A DNA stretch of 47,683 bases from Candidatus Avelusimicrobium gallicola (GTDB lineage Bacteria; Elusimicrobiota; Elusimicrobia; Elusimicrobiales; UBA9959): positions 1-47,683 of the forward strand of contig DYLH01000011.1 of assembly GCA_020722185.1 (NCBI GenBank). The letters are read 5' to 3'. Shown here in pieces: positions 9,243 through 18,273 of this stretch (its first letter is position 1; each line of letters opens with the position of its first letter). Both the position numbers and the translations under genes were made by a program. The notes under the pieces were generated by a model that did no database searches, was not told the origin of the DNA, and worked only from the letters and a program-made list of their open reading frames with translations.

Positions 9243-10266
9243 ATCATTAGGTAAGAAAAATGCTTTCAAATTTTTCTTGATTGCGATATTTGTTGGCATT
9301 GCTTTAATTTCCATTTTTTTATCTTGCTATAATGGAACATTCAAAATACCTATATGGCATATGCTTTCAGGTAATTTGTCTGAAAATGAGAAATATATTT
9401 TTGTGAACATCAGACTTCTGAAGGCATTAACAGCTGTTGTAGCTGGAGGAGGCCTTGCGCTTTCTGGAGCGATAATGCAGAATGTTCTAAAAAATCCTAT
9501 GGCCTCTCCTTTTACCCTTGGTATATCTCAGGCAGCGGCTTTTGGGGCATCTTTCTCAATAATATTCTTAAATCCTGAATCCAGTTCAATTTATACTGGA
9601 TATTTAGGAGCTAAGTATTTCTCCTTGACCATCATCTCATCTTTCATTTCAGCTTTGATTTCTAGCGCTTTCGTTTTTTTTGTCGCATACATTAAGAACG
9701 GAGAGCCTCAAACCGTTATTCTTTCTGGAATAGCATGTGGAGCTTTTTTTCAGTCGATGACTATGTTCATACAGTATTTTACAGATGAAATAAAGGCGTC
9801 AGCTACTCTTTTCTGGACCTTTGGAGATATATCAAAAACCTCCTACTCTTCACTGCTTGCTATAACATTTTTCTTTATTCCCATAACCGCTTATTTTCTT
9901 TTTTCAGCTTTAAAACTAAACGCTCTTTTATGGGGACGAGAAATTGCGTTCAGCCTTGGCGTTAAAGCCAAAAAGATGGCAATTATCTCAATATTTTTGG
10001 TTTCCGCCCTATCTGCGGCGATAACATCTATTCTTGGCGTTATAGGTTTTGTGGGGCTTATAGCTCCACATCTTGCGAAAATGACAGTGGGGCATGACAA
10101 TAGATACTTTATCCCTCTTTCAATCGTTTTTGGAGCTATTGTTTTGAATTTTTCAGATATCCTTTCGAGAGTTATTCTCGCCCCTGCCATTGTCCCTGTT
10201 GGAATAATAACTTCAATGTGGGGAGTTATTGTTCTTATATATCTGCTAATTAAGAAGGAACAATGA
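9220..10266 (+). CDS. FecCD-family ABC transporter permease
   Basis: NIRLLKALTAVVAGGGLALSGAIMQNVLKNPMASPFTLGISQAAAFGA; ILGVIGFVGLIAPHLAKMTVGHDNRYFIPLS. ATG 9220 preferred over TTG 9214. Confidence 0.93.
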   Translation: MEYALSNKSLGKKNAFKFFLIAIFVGIALISIFLSCYNGTFKIPIWHMLSGNLSENEKYIFVNIRLLKALTAVVAGGGLALSGAIMQNVLKNPMASPFTLGISQAAAFGASFSIIFLNPESSSIYTGYLGAKYFSLTIISSFISALISSAFVFFVAYIKNGEPQTVILSGIACGAFFQSMTMFIQYFTDEIKASATLFWTFGDISKTSYSSLLAITFFFIPITAYFLFSALKLNALLWGREIAFSLGVKAKKMAIISIFLVSALSAAITSILGVIGFVGLIAPHLAKMTVGHDNRYFIPLSIVFGAIVLNFSDILSRVILAPAIVPVGIITSMWGVIVLIYLLIKKEQ

Positions 10267-11012
10267 TAAAAATAAAAAATCTGACATTCAAATATGGCAA
10301 AAGAAAGATTCTTGACCGTATTGACTGCGATTTCGGCAATGGTGTTTTAACTGGGATCATGGGGCCAAATGGCAGTGGCAAAACTACTCTCGTGAAAAAT
10401 ATGGCAGGTATCTTAAAGCCGCAAGAAGGTGTAATAGAAATAAAAAACAAGAATTTAAATAATTATGCTTTAAGAGACTTTTCAAGAATTTCAGCTTATG
10501 TCCCTCAAAAAATATTTAACTTGCCCTCTTTGACAGTGTATGAAAGCGTTTTATTTGGAAGAATACCGTTCATGACTTATATGGAAAAAGATATAGACAA
10601 AAAAATTACTTCTGATTTAATTAGAGAGATGGGGCTTTCTGATATAAGCTTTAAAAATATAAATGAGATAAGCGGAGGAGAACTCCAAAAAACTATTATA
10701 GCTCAGGCCATTTCAAAAGAGCCTGAGATACTTTTTTTAGATGAACCTTTGAATAATCTTGATATTAAAAACCAGCACAACATTATGAAACTTCTCCATG
10801 AAATGACCTTGAAGAGGAAAATAACTATCATTGCGGTGCTTCATGATTTAAATATGGCTCTAAAGTTTTGTGATAAAATAATTTTTCTTAAAAATGGGTC
10901 AATATGTTTTTCAGGTAAAACCAATGAACTCAATTCTTCAATAATAAACTCTGTCTTTTCTATTGAATGCGAAATTCTAAAGAAAGGGGAGAAAGCATAC
11001 GCGCTGTATTGA
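10263..11012 (+). CDS. FecE/BtuD-type ABC transporter ATP-binding protein
   Basis: GPNGSGKTTL Walker A, ISGGELQKTIIAQA signature, ILFLDEPLNNLD Walker B; ATGA overlap with permease. Confidence 0.95.
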   Translation: MIKIKNLTFKYGKRKILDRIDCDFGNGVLTGIMGPNGSGKTTLVKNMAGILKPQEGVIEIKNKNLNNYALRDFSRISAYVPQKIFNLPSLTVYESVLFGRIPFMTYMEKDIDKKITSDLIREMGLSDISFKNINEISGGELQKTIIAQAISKEPEILFLDEPLNNLDIKNQHNIMKLLHEMTLKRKITIIAVLHDLNMALKFCDKIIFLKNGSICFSGKTNELNSSIINSVFSIECEILKKGEKAYALY

Positions 11013-11024
11013 AATGGATGGGAT

Positions 11025-11612
11025 ATGAAAAATGATTTAAAAAAATGCGTCTCATATCATGGGCATATGTGTGGGGGATTGCTCATTGGATATAGGGCAG
11101 CCAAAGCGGCTATGAGGTTTATAAATTCGTCTTTTTCTAAAGATGAAGAGCTGGTAGCAATAGTTGAAAATAGTTCTTGTTTTGTGGATGCAGTTAGTGT
11201 AATGACTGGATGCACTTTTGGAAAATGAAATCTCATATTCAAAGATTATGGCAAGATGGCTATGTCTTTGCTAAACAGAAAAAATGGAGAAGGAGTTAGG
11301 GTTTATTTTAGAAGTGAAATATATGCCGATCCACATAAGGAATTCCCGGACTTAATGAGCAGGGTTCTGGAAGGAACGGCATCTGAGGAAGAAAAAAAAC
11401 TTTTTAATAGAATAAAAAAAGAAAGAGAGAGAAATCTATTGATTAAAAAAGATAATGAAATCTTTTCAATAAAAAGGGTCAAAGAACCGCTCCCTCCCAT
11501 GGCAAGAATATTTAAATCAATAAAATGCGATATATGTTCTGAAATGGTTATGGAGGGAAAACTCAGAAAAACAAAAAAAGGTATGGTTTGTTTCTCATGC
11601 GCTGGGAAATAA
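11025..11612 (+). CDS. FmdE-family protein with in-frame UGA at codon 68; candidate selenoprotein/recoded CDS (195 aa if read through), otherwise a nonsense-mutated pseudogene
   Basis: HGHMCGGLLIGYRAAKAA...[28 protein letters not shown][TGA][27 protein letters not shown]...CDICSEMVMEGKLRKTKKGMVCFSC; the two listed ORFs 11025-11228 and 11256-11612 are in the same frame, separated only by TGA 11226-11228. Confidence 0.75.
11240..11270 (+). promoter_or_regulatory. SECIS-like stem-loop 11 nt downstream of the in-frame UGA
   Basis: CAAAGA-(U bulge)-UAUGGC-[AAGAUG]-GCUAUG-UCUUUG: 6 bp, single bulged U at 11246, 6 bp (2 GU), 6-nt loop 11253-11258. Confidence 0.45.
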
Positions 11613-12211
11613 AAAATATTTTTTTTACACCTTTTTTTGTATCAATTTTTATTCATTCATGCCTTCTCTTTCTCCCTTTTATGATAAATGGTAAAGAAAA
11701 AAAACAGAAGATTTTTGAAATTTCTTTTTTGGATTATTCTTCCAATTTAATAAAAAAAGAGGGGGCAATACCCATCGGACTTACTTCTAATGTTTCACAA
11801 AATACATCCTCAAATAAGAAAATTATTCCAGACAATAGCAATGATATAGAAAAATTTAAAGCTATCAAGGCGGCTGGTATTGTAAATTATGCATCTGATA
11901 TAGACAAGAGCTCAAAAGGTAGTTTTTACACTCTCTCTCAAGGGCCCAAAATAGTCGGCAGATTTTCTCCTGAATACCCGATTTCTGCCAGAAAAATGAG
12001 AAAAAATGGTCAAGTTAAAGTTGAAGTTTTTTTAGATGAAAATGGAAATTTATTGTCTTTTTCTATAATTGAAAGTTCTGGAAAAGAATTTACTAAATCC
12101 GTAGAAGAAGAATTAAAAAGAACTACCTTTTATCCGGCTTTGGTAAACGGGGTCCCAGTAAAATCTAGAGGAATTTTGCCAATAAGGTTTGAAATAAATG
12201 ACGCCTCATAA
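11597..12211 (+). CDS. tonB: TonB-family energy transducer
   Basis: N-terminal transmembrane segment; C-terminal GRFSPEYPISARKMRKNGQVKVEVFLDENGNLLSFSIIESSGKEFTKSVEEELKRTTFYPA. Confidence 0.88.
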   Translation: MRWEIKNIFFTPFFVSIFIHSCLLFLPFMINGKEKKQKIFEISFLDYSSNLIKKEGAIPIGLTSNVSQNTSSNKKIIPDNSNDIEKFKAIKAAGIVNYASDIDKSSKGSFYTLSQGPKIVGRFSPEYPISARKMRKNGQVKVEVFLDENGNLLSFSIIESSGKEFTKSVEEELKRTTFYPALVNGVPVKSRGILPIRFEINDAS

Positions 12212-12836
12212 TAACTCAGCTAAGATAAAAAATTTTTTTTCCGATAAAGCCATAAACTGGGATAAGACACATAAGGTAAATGATTTTACAACTGCCATGA
12301 ATATTTCTTTGATATATAAAAATTCGAAAAACAAAAAAGTGCTGGATGTGGGATGTGGAACTGGGATAATGTTGCCATTTCTATTGGCTCGTTTTGGGGA
12401 TGTTTATGCCTGCGATATATCTTCAAAAATGACAAAAATAGCCTCAAAAAAATATCCATTGGCTAAAGTTCATACTATTGATTTTGAAAAAAATTCATAT
12501 TATAGAGCTTCATATTTTGATGTAATCATTATTTACAATGCTTTTCCGCATTTTATTAGTAAGACCAAGGTTCTATCCAATGCCAATAAAATTTTAAAAG
12601 ATGGAGGAACGCTTATAATAGCCCACTCACTTGGGAGAAGAGAGCTAAATCTACTACATATGCGTGTCGGAGGAGCGGTTGTAAGCCATATTTTGCCGGA
12701 TAATGGTTCATTAAAAGATATTCTTAAAAAATGCGGCTTTGTAAAAATAAAAATTGTTGAAAAAAATAACTTTATTCTAACAGCCATAAAAAACAAATCA
12801 TTACAGAAAAAAGCCCTCAATAGTAAGGCTTTGTAA
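12198..12836 (+). CDS. Class I SAM-dependent methyltransferase
   Basis: KVLDVGCGTGIMLPFLLARFGDVYACDISSKMTKIA; FDVIIIYNAFPHF. Confidence 0.87.
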   Translation: MTPHNNSAKIKNFFSDKAINWDKTHKVNDFTTAMNISLIYKNSKNKKVLDVGCGTGIMLPFLLARFGDVYACDISSKMTKIASKKYPLAKVHTIDFEKNSYYRASYFDVIIIYNAFPHFISKTKVLSNANKILKDGGTLIIAHSLGRRELNLLHMRVGGAVVSHILPDNGSLKDILKKCGFVKIKIVEKNNFILTAIKNKSLQKKALNSKAL

Positions 12837-12914
12837 GATCTGCGCCTCTTTTTATTATGCTCTTTACTCTTCACGGCGCTTATTCATTAATTTTAATTTT
12901 GTATAATGAATCTT

Positions 12915-13343
12915 ATGGGAAAGCTAAAAAGGTTTGGAGTTTCTCTGGAAGAAAATTTATTGCTGGAGTTTGATAGGCAAATAAACAAAGAAAAATATCG
13001 CACAAGGTCTAAAGCCATATCTGACCTGATAAATGATTATCTCCTTGAGAAATCAAAGATAAGTGGAAAGAAATTAGCTGCGGCCATCTCTATTGTTTAC
13101 GATCATCATAAAAGAATGATTTCAGAAACCCTTACAGACATACAACATAAATATCACAGTTTAATAGTTTCTTCTCAACATATACACTTGGACTGCGACA
13201 ATTGCTTTGAGATAGTTGTTGCCAAAGGAAAAGGCAGTGCTATAGAGGAATTATTCAACGCTCTAAAGAGTGTAAAAGGCATAAAGAATGCCTATCTCAC
13301 CGTTGCAGGCGCGGCAGGAAAAAACCATAAATGTGAACATTGA
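12915..13343 (+). CDS. nikR: NikR-like nickel-responsive ribbon-helix-helix regulator
   Basis: KLKRFGVSLEENLLLEFDRQINKEKYRTRSKAISDLI; YDHHKRMISETLTDIQHKYHSLIVSSQHIHLDCDNCFEIVVAKGKG (Ni-site His/His/Cys pattern). ATG 12915 preferred; 12906 ATG lies inside TATAATG. Confidence 0.92.
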   Translation: MGKLKRFGVSLEENLLLEFDRQINKEKYRTRSKAISDLINDYLLEKSKISGKKLAAAISIVYDHHKRMISETLTDIQHKYHSLIVSSQHIHLDCDNCFEIVVAKGKGSAIEELFNALKSVKGIKNAYLTVAGAAGKNHKCEH

Positions 13344-13362
13344 AATTTTGTAGAATTACTAT

Positions 13363-13878
13363 ATGAATCCGCTAGGATTAATAAGACAATTTGTTAAAGG
13401 ACTTCTTAAAGAAAATGAACCGTGGCAAATAGGGCTTGGCATAGCTTTTGGTTTTGCAATCGGGATAATACCTAAGGCCAATTTAACCGCTCAATTAATT
13501 TTTGTGTTGATGATGTGCACAAAAGCAAATGTCCCTTTTGCGATATTGAGCATTTTTCTATTCTCCACTTTTTCGCCCATTACCGATAAATTAACTGATC
13601 CAATAGGCTATGCCGTGCTTAATCTAGATTTTCTTTACCCGCTTTTTCTCAAACTCTACAATATGCCAATCTTGCCATGGACTGATTTTAACAACACAGT
13701 TGTTCTTGGAGGACTTATTTCTGGAACCATCCTTTTTTATCCAGTGTATTTAATCGGCAAAAAATTTGGAGAACTTTACAAAAAAACTTTAAGGGAGAAA
13801 ATGGTCAATTCTAAAATGGCTAAATTTCTGGCAAAGAATCCAATTTGGGTTTATATCTCAGGAATTCACAATGAATAA
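13363..13878 (+). CDS. TIGR03546/DUF2062-like membrane protein
   Basis: EPWQIGLGIAFGFAIGIIPKANLTAQLIFVLMMCTKANVPFAILSIFLFSTFSPITDKL. Confidence 0.75.
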   Translation: MNPLGLIRQFVKGLLKENEPWQIGLGIAFGFAIGIIPKANLTAQLIFVLMMCTKANVPFAILSIFLFSTFSPITDKLTDPIGYAVLNLDFLYPLFLKLYNMPILPWTDFNNTVVLGGLISGTILFYPVYLIGKKFGELYKKTLREKMVNSKMAKFLAKNPIWVYISGIHNE

Positions 13879-15634
13879 GAGTTATATAATTCCAAGACTC
13901 GTTTTAGTTTTGCTGACATGGGTATTTTTTTATTTCGCTTTTGATCCAATACTCAAATGGGGAGCTACAAAAAGCCTTGAGACCGTTTTCAATGCAAAAG
14001 TTGAAATATCAAAAATAAAAACTTCTTTTTTACATCCCTCTTTGCGGGTTTATGGGTTTAAAGCCGGCGATTCACAAAATGAATATAGAAACCTTTTTGA
14101 GTTTGATTCTCTTCATTTTTCCATGAATGGAAAGCAAATTTTGGAGAAAAAATTTATAATAGACGACGCTTCTATTAAAGGTCTTAGATTTCTAATGCCT
14201 AGAAAAACTTCTTGCAAGATATATACTTCTAAGACAGAAATGCCAGAGTTTATTGAAAAGTATATGAATCAGACAAAGAGTTATTCTTTACAAAAGGTCG
14301 AAGGCATAAAGACTGATGCTATTTCTAATATAGAATTTGAGGCAAATAGTCTTAAATCTGTTAAACTGATAAACGAACTCAATGAAAAATATAAAACGCA
14401 GTACAAGGTGGCAATGGAAAAAGCCGATTTTTCAAAGTATCAAGAAAAACTTGATGAGATAAACAATAGATATGCGGCAATAAAGAGCGAAAAGAATTTT
14501 ATTAAACAAATCAAAGAGGTTTCAAAACTAAAAAAAGATATAAGTTCTTTGTTAAAGGAGTATGAATCAGATAGAAAAATGATTTCTTCTATCATCAAAG
14601 ACTCTGCTTCTTTTTACAAAGAGCTAAATGAAGCGAAAAGAGAAGACATTGAAAAGATTTCTTCAATGGCTAAACTGCCAACATTGGACAAAGAAAAAAT
14701 AGCTGAAATTATTCTAGGCGAAGAGGTGTACGCCAATATCTCAAAATGGCTAAATATTTCAAAACATGCCGCTAAATATATTCCTGAAAATCCTAAAAAA
14801 AAGATTTTTTCAGAAAAATCTGTCAGAGGAAGGATTATATCCTTTCCAAAACTTGAGAACTATCCTCGTTTTCTATTAAAAAAAGCATCTATTGAGGGGG
14901 TATTAAGCCCACAAAGACCTATATCATATTCTGGATATATTGCAAACATGACAAATCAGCCATCTCTATGGCAATATCCTCTGACAGCTGAAATAAAAGG
15001 CTCTGAAAAAAGCTCATCTGTTTATTTTAAGACTGAAATAGACCTGTCAAAGGACAAATCTAAAAGCTATACAACTCTGGAATATAAAGGGGCGAATCTG
15101 GCCCAAAAAACTTTTGGCAAAAATACATCTTTTGCCCTCACTCTTGAAAAGGCAAAATTAGATTACTACTTAAAAGTGAAAACATATGGTAAAGAGATAG
15201 ATGGAGTTTTCGAAGCCAATTTTAATCAGACCGAGATAAAACCGGATGCTTCATTAATAAAATATGAACCACTAAAAGCTTCTATAGAGAATTCCTTTTC
15301 GGCTGTAAAATCTTTTTCTGCAAGGGTTATTATTAAAGGAAATATAGAGTCTCCATCCATATCTATAAAGACAGATCTGGCAGATATATTCAATGATGCG
15401 ATGAAAAAAGCAGTCGGGGAAGAAATTCAAAAAGCTAAAAAACAAATTGAAGAAAAAATAGACTCCGAGATAAATAAGCATAAGGAGAAAATGGATAAAA
15501 TTATAAAAGAAAATAAAGAAAAACTTGACTCTATTCTTAAGTCAAACGACAATAAAATTAATTCGTGGGAAAAGGATCTTTCTCAAAAGCTTAAAAAATC
15601 CATTACCAATAATACTCCCAAAATAAAATTTTAG
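13871..15634 (+). CDS. TIGR03545-like protein, membrane-anchored with long charged coiled-coil regions
   Basis: N-terminal TM; FNAKVEISKIKTSFLHPSLRVYGFKAGD; overlaps and pairs with TIGR03546-like gene; Lys/Glu-rich C-terminus. Confidence 0.7.
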   Translation: MNKSYIIPRLVLVLLTWVFFYFAFDPILKWGATKSLETVFNAKVEISKIKTSFLHPSLRVYGFKAGDSQNEYRNLFEFDSLHFSMNGKQILEKKFIIDDASIKGLRFLMPRKTSCKIYTSKTEMPEFIEKYMNQTKSYSLQKVEGIKTDAISNIEFEANSLKSVKLINELNEKYKTQYKVAMEKADFSKYQEKLDEINNRYAAIKSEKNFIKQIKEVSKLKKDISSLLKEYESDRKMISSIIKDSASFYKELNEAKREDIEKISSMAKLPTLDKEKIAEIILGEEVYANISKWLNISKHAAKYIPENPKKKIFSEKSVRGRIISFPKLENYPRFLLKKASIEGVLSPQRPISYSGYIANMTNQPSLWQYPLTAEIKGSEKSSSVYFKTEIDLSKDKSKSYTTLEYKGANLAQKTFGKNTSFALTLEKAKLDYYLKVKTYGKEIDGVFEANFNQTEIKPDASLIKYEPLKASIENSFSAVKSFSARVIIKGNIESPSISIKTDLADIFNDAMKKAVGEEIQKAKKQIEEKIDSEINKHKEKMDKIIKENKEKLDSILKSNDNKINSWEKDLSQKLKKSITNNTPKIKF

Positions 15635-15726
15635 TGGGGCTGGGAATGAATATTTTGATTCAATAGAGATAAACAGGATTCCCTAAATAATATATCCTGA
15701 AAATTTTAATGAAGACATTCATAAAG

Positions 15727-18273
15727 CTAAAAGCGGGAAAGTGCTTTTTTAATCCTGAGTAAAAGAACATCTTTTTTAAACGGCTTTCTTATATAGTCCA
15801 CAGCTCCAAATTCCAGAGCTTTTTGTTCCGCATTTTCATCTGTTGTAGCGGTTAAAAGCATTATACTGGTGCCAAGATTTTTTGAATTTACTGCTTCTAC
15901 AAGTTTTAAACCATTCAAATTTGGCATATCCAGATCAGATATGACAAGATCATAGGTGTTTTTTGCTATTTTAACTATTGCATCAAGGCCGTCTTGCGCA
16001 GTGTCTATATCATATCCATTACTTATAAGTATTTTACTTAAAAGGCCAAGAAGATCTGCATCGTCGTCCACAATGAGTATTTTATGTTTGCCACCATTTT
16101 CATCTTTCAAAGAAGACTGCTGTTGAACTTTATTTTCTCTATGAGTATTGGAACTTGACTCGATATTTTTAACTACAGAACTATCTCCTGTGTCCTTTAA
16201 TTCTTCTGCCAGTATTCTTTCATATATTTGATTGAAATCAAAGACGCCTTCCGAGCATTTCATAAGAGCGGCAGAAGGCATTAAAATTACATTTTTTGAT
16301 TTGAGAAACTGTCTTATCTCTAATATGCTTTTATTTTCAGCTATCATTTGAGATATTTCAGGAGTAAATCTCACAATTTCATATACAGCCAATCTGCCTG
16401 AATATCCACTGTTATAGCATTTAGGACAGCCAACCGCTTCGTATATTTCATCAGGCATAACAAAATCAAACTTTTTAGCTATAGATATTTGTTCTCTGGA
16501 TGTTTTCACCTTCTTTTTACAATAAGGACAGAGTTTCTTTATAAGTCTTTGAGAGATCAGCGCCAGAACAGTCTCTGCAATCTGAGATCTGGTTATAAGA
16601 AATCTTTCTAATCTGAATATTGCAGATGTGGCATTGGCTGTGTGTATAGTGCTTATTGTTAAATGCCCGGTGCTTGAAAAATCAAATGCTATCCTTGCGG
16701 ACTCTTCATCTCTAACTTCTCCCAAAAATAGTATATCAGGGTCTTGTCTAACTGAAGCTTTAAGCAGATTTGAAAATGTAACTCCTGCCTTTTCATTTAT
16801 TTGTTGTTGAACTGCCTTCTGGATTTTATACTCAACTGGATCTTCAACTGTTATCAAGCTCTTTTTATCCAAATCAATGGAAGATATAAAAGAGTATATA
16901 GTAGTAGTTTTGCCAGATCCAGTTGGCGCGGCAATAAGCACTATTCCCTGCGTACATTTAGATAGATCATCCATGGTTTTAACTTGAGATTCAAACATTC
17001 CAAGTTCTGAAAGTTTTTTAGGTTTAGCCTCATTGTCTATTATTCTGGCGACGGCGGATTCACCATTTCCAGTTGAAGAAGTGGAAATTCTTATAGTGTA
17101 TTTTTTCCCTTCTTTTTTCACTGAAAAGGATCCATCCTGAGGCTTTCTTCTTTCAGCTATATCCAGATTAGAAAGGGCTTTCAATCTGGTTATCGACATA
17201 TTGCCAGTCTCTTTTTTTAGTTTTGTAAATTCTCTCAAATCACCATCTATTCTAAATCTCAATGAATAATATGTTTCCTTAGGCTCAAGATGCATATCGC
17301 TTGCTTTGGCAGATATGGCGCTCTCGATTAACTTATTGGTTATATATATCACTGGCGCATTTTCTATTTTATTTCTAATAACTTTCTCGCTTACTTCAAG
17401 ATATTCATTCTCATTTTTTAATACTGATATGCTACTGTTTTTATCAACTTCCTCATGAAGATGGAGTACAGAATTCAAGATTTTAGGAGATGCGACGGCA
17501 GATTTAAAATTCTCAAGGTTTAAATAAGCTATTGCTGTCAGTATTTCCTGATCAAAATGATTTGGGAAAATGATAAATTTTTCGTCATTTTTTTTTATAG
17601 TAGCAACTAAATTATTTTTAGAAAACTTGATTGGTAAAATATCATTGAGAATATCATCTGGATTTATAATTTCAAAAAAAGGTTTTTCAAGATAATTGGC
17701 AGATTCTATGGCAATTTCATTTTCATCCATACCCAAAATGTCTTTCAAGGCGTATATGTCATTATTCTTTTCCTTAATAATATCTTCCAGATATTGCAAC
17801 TTTATGCCTTTTTTTTCTGAAAGAGTGAATAAAAATCCTGTCAAATTTTTTTTGCTCAAATTTTCTTTTTTTATTGTTTCCTCTTTTTTTCTCTCAGATT
17901 TTATATGCGCATTTATCTGAGAGATAGCTGAAATAATCTTTTGTTTTGTTACAGGGTAAGGCACATAACCCACGAAACCAAGAGAAAATATTTTATCTGG
18001 AGCTTTTTGATTAGCATTTAATAAAAGGATAGCGTATAATTTTTTACTGGATGAATTGAAGTTTGGCAATATCGAATTGGTGAAATAAGGTTGAGAATCA
18101 TAAGATACAAATATTATTTCTGGAGAAAAAACAGTCAATTCTGCTTTGATTTTTTCTTTTTCTTTATCTTGATAGATGAAAACTCTGGATTCACATCCTG
18201 CCTCATTGAAAGATATTTTACAGAGGTTCAATAAATCAATATCCTCTGATATGCAGGCAACCCTATTACTCAT
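15727..18273 (-). CDS. PilB/GspE-type ATPase fused to an N-terminal degenerate receiver and a C-terminal intact receiver domain
   Basis: Walker A APTGSGKTTTIYSF; LFLGEVRDEESARIAFDFSSTGHLTISTIHTANA; CPYC...CPKC zinc element; C-terminal KILIVDDDADLLGLL...DLVISDLDMPNLNG...LTATTD...VDYIRKPF; N-terminal region EIIFVSYDSQPY lacks the usual phosphoacceptor context. Confidence 0.9.
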   Translation of the reverse strand: MSNRVACISEDIDLLNLCKISFNEAGCESRVFIYQDKEKEKIKAELTVFSPEIIFVSYDSQPYFTNSILPNFNSSSKKLYAILLLNANQKAPDKIFSLGFVGYVPYPVTKQKIISAISQINAHIKSERKKEETIKKENLSKKNLTGFLFTLSEKKGIKLQYLEDIIKEKNNDIYALKDILGMDENEIAIESANYLEKPFFEIINPDDILNDILPIKFSKNNLVATIKKNDEKFIIFPNHFDQEILTAIAYLNLENFKSAVASPKILNSVLHLHEEVDKNSSISVLKNENEYLEVSEKVIRNKIENAPVIYITNKLIESAISAKASDMHLEPKETYYSLRFRIDGDLREFTKLKKETGNMSITRLKALSNLDIAERRKPQDGSFSVKKEGKKYTIRISTSSTGNGESAVARIIDNEAKPKKLSELGMFESQVKTMDDLSKCTQGIVLIAAPTGSGKTTTIYSFISSIDLDKKSLITVEDPVEYKIQKAVQQQINEKAGVTFSNLLKASVRQDPDILFLGEVRDEESARIAFDFSSTGHLTISTIHTANATSAIFRLERFLITRSQIAETVLALISQRLIKKLCPYCKKKVKTSREQISIAKKFDFVMPDEIYEAVGCPKCYNSGYSGRLAVYEIVRFTPEISQMIAENKSILEIRQFLKSKNVILMPSAALMKCSEGVFDFNQIYERILAEELKDTGDSSVVKNIESSSNTHRENKVQQQSSLKDENGGKHKILIVDDDADLLGLLSKILISNGYDIDTAQDGLDAIVKIAKNTYDLVISDLDMPNLNGLKLVEAVNSKNLGTSIMLLTATTDENAEQKALEFGAVDYIRKPFKKDVLLLRIKKALSRF

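Noticed and set aside
8922-9314. 130-aa minus-strand ORF
   Set aside because: Antisense to the end of the binding-protein gene and the start of the permease; no SD or recognisable motifs.
11025-11612. Whole-genome UGA reassignment (e.g. code 25, UGA = Gly) as the explanation for the FmdE UGA
   Set aside because: Many intact genes here terminate at TGA (e.g. 596-598, 1275-1277, 10264-10266), so UGA is a normal stop in this genome.
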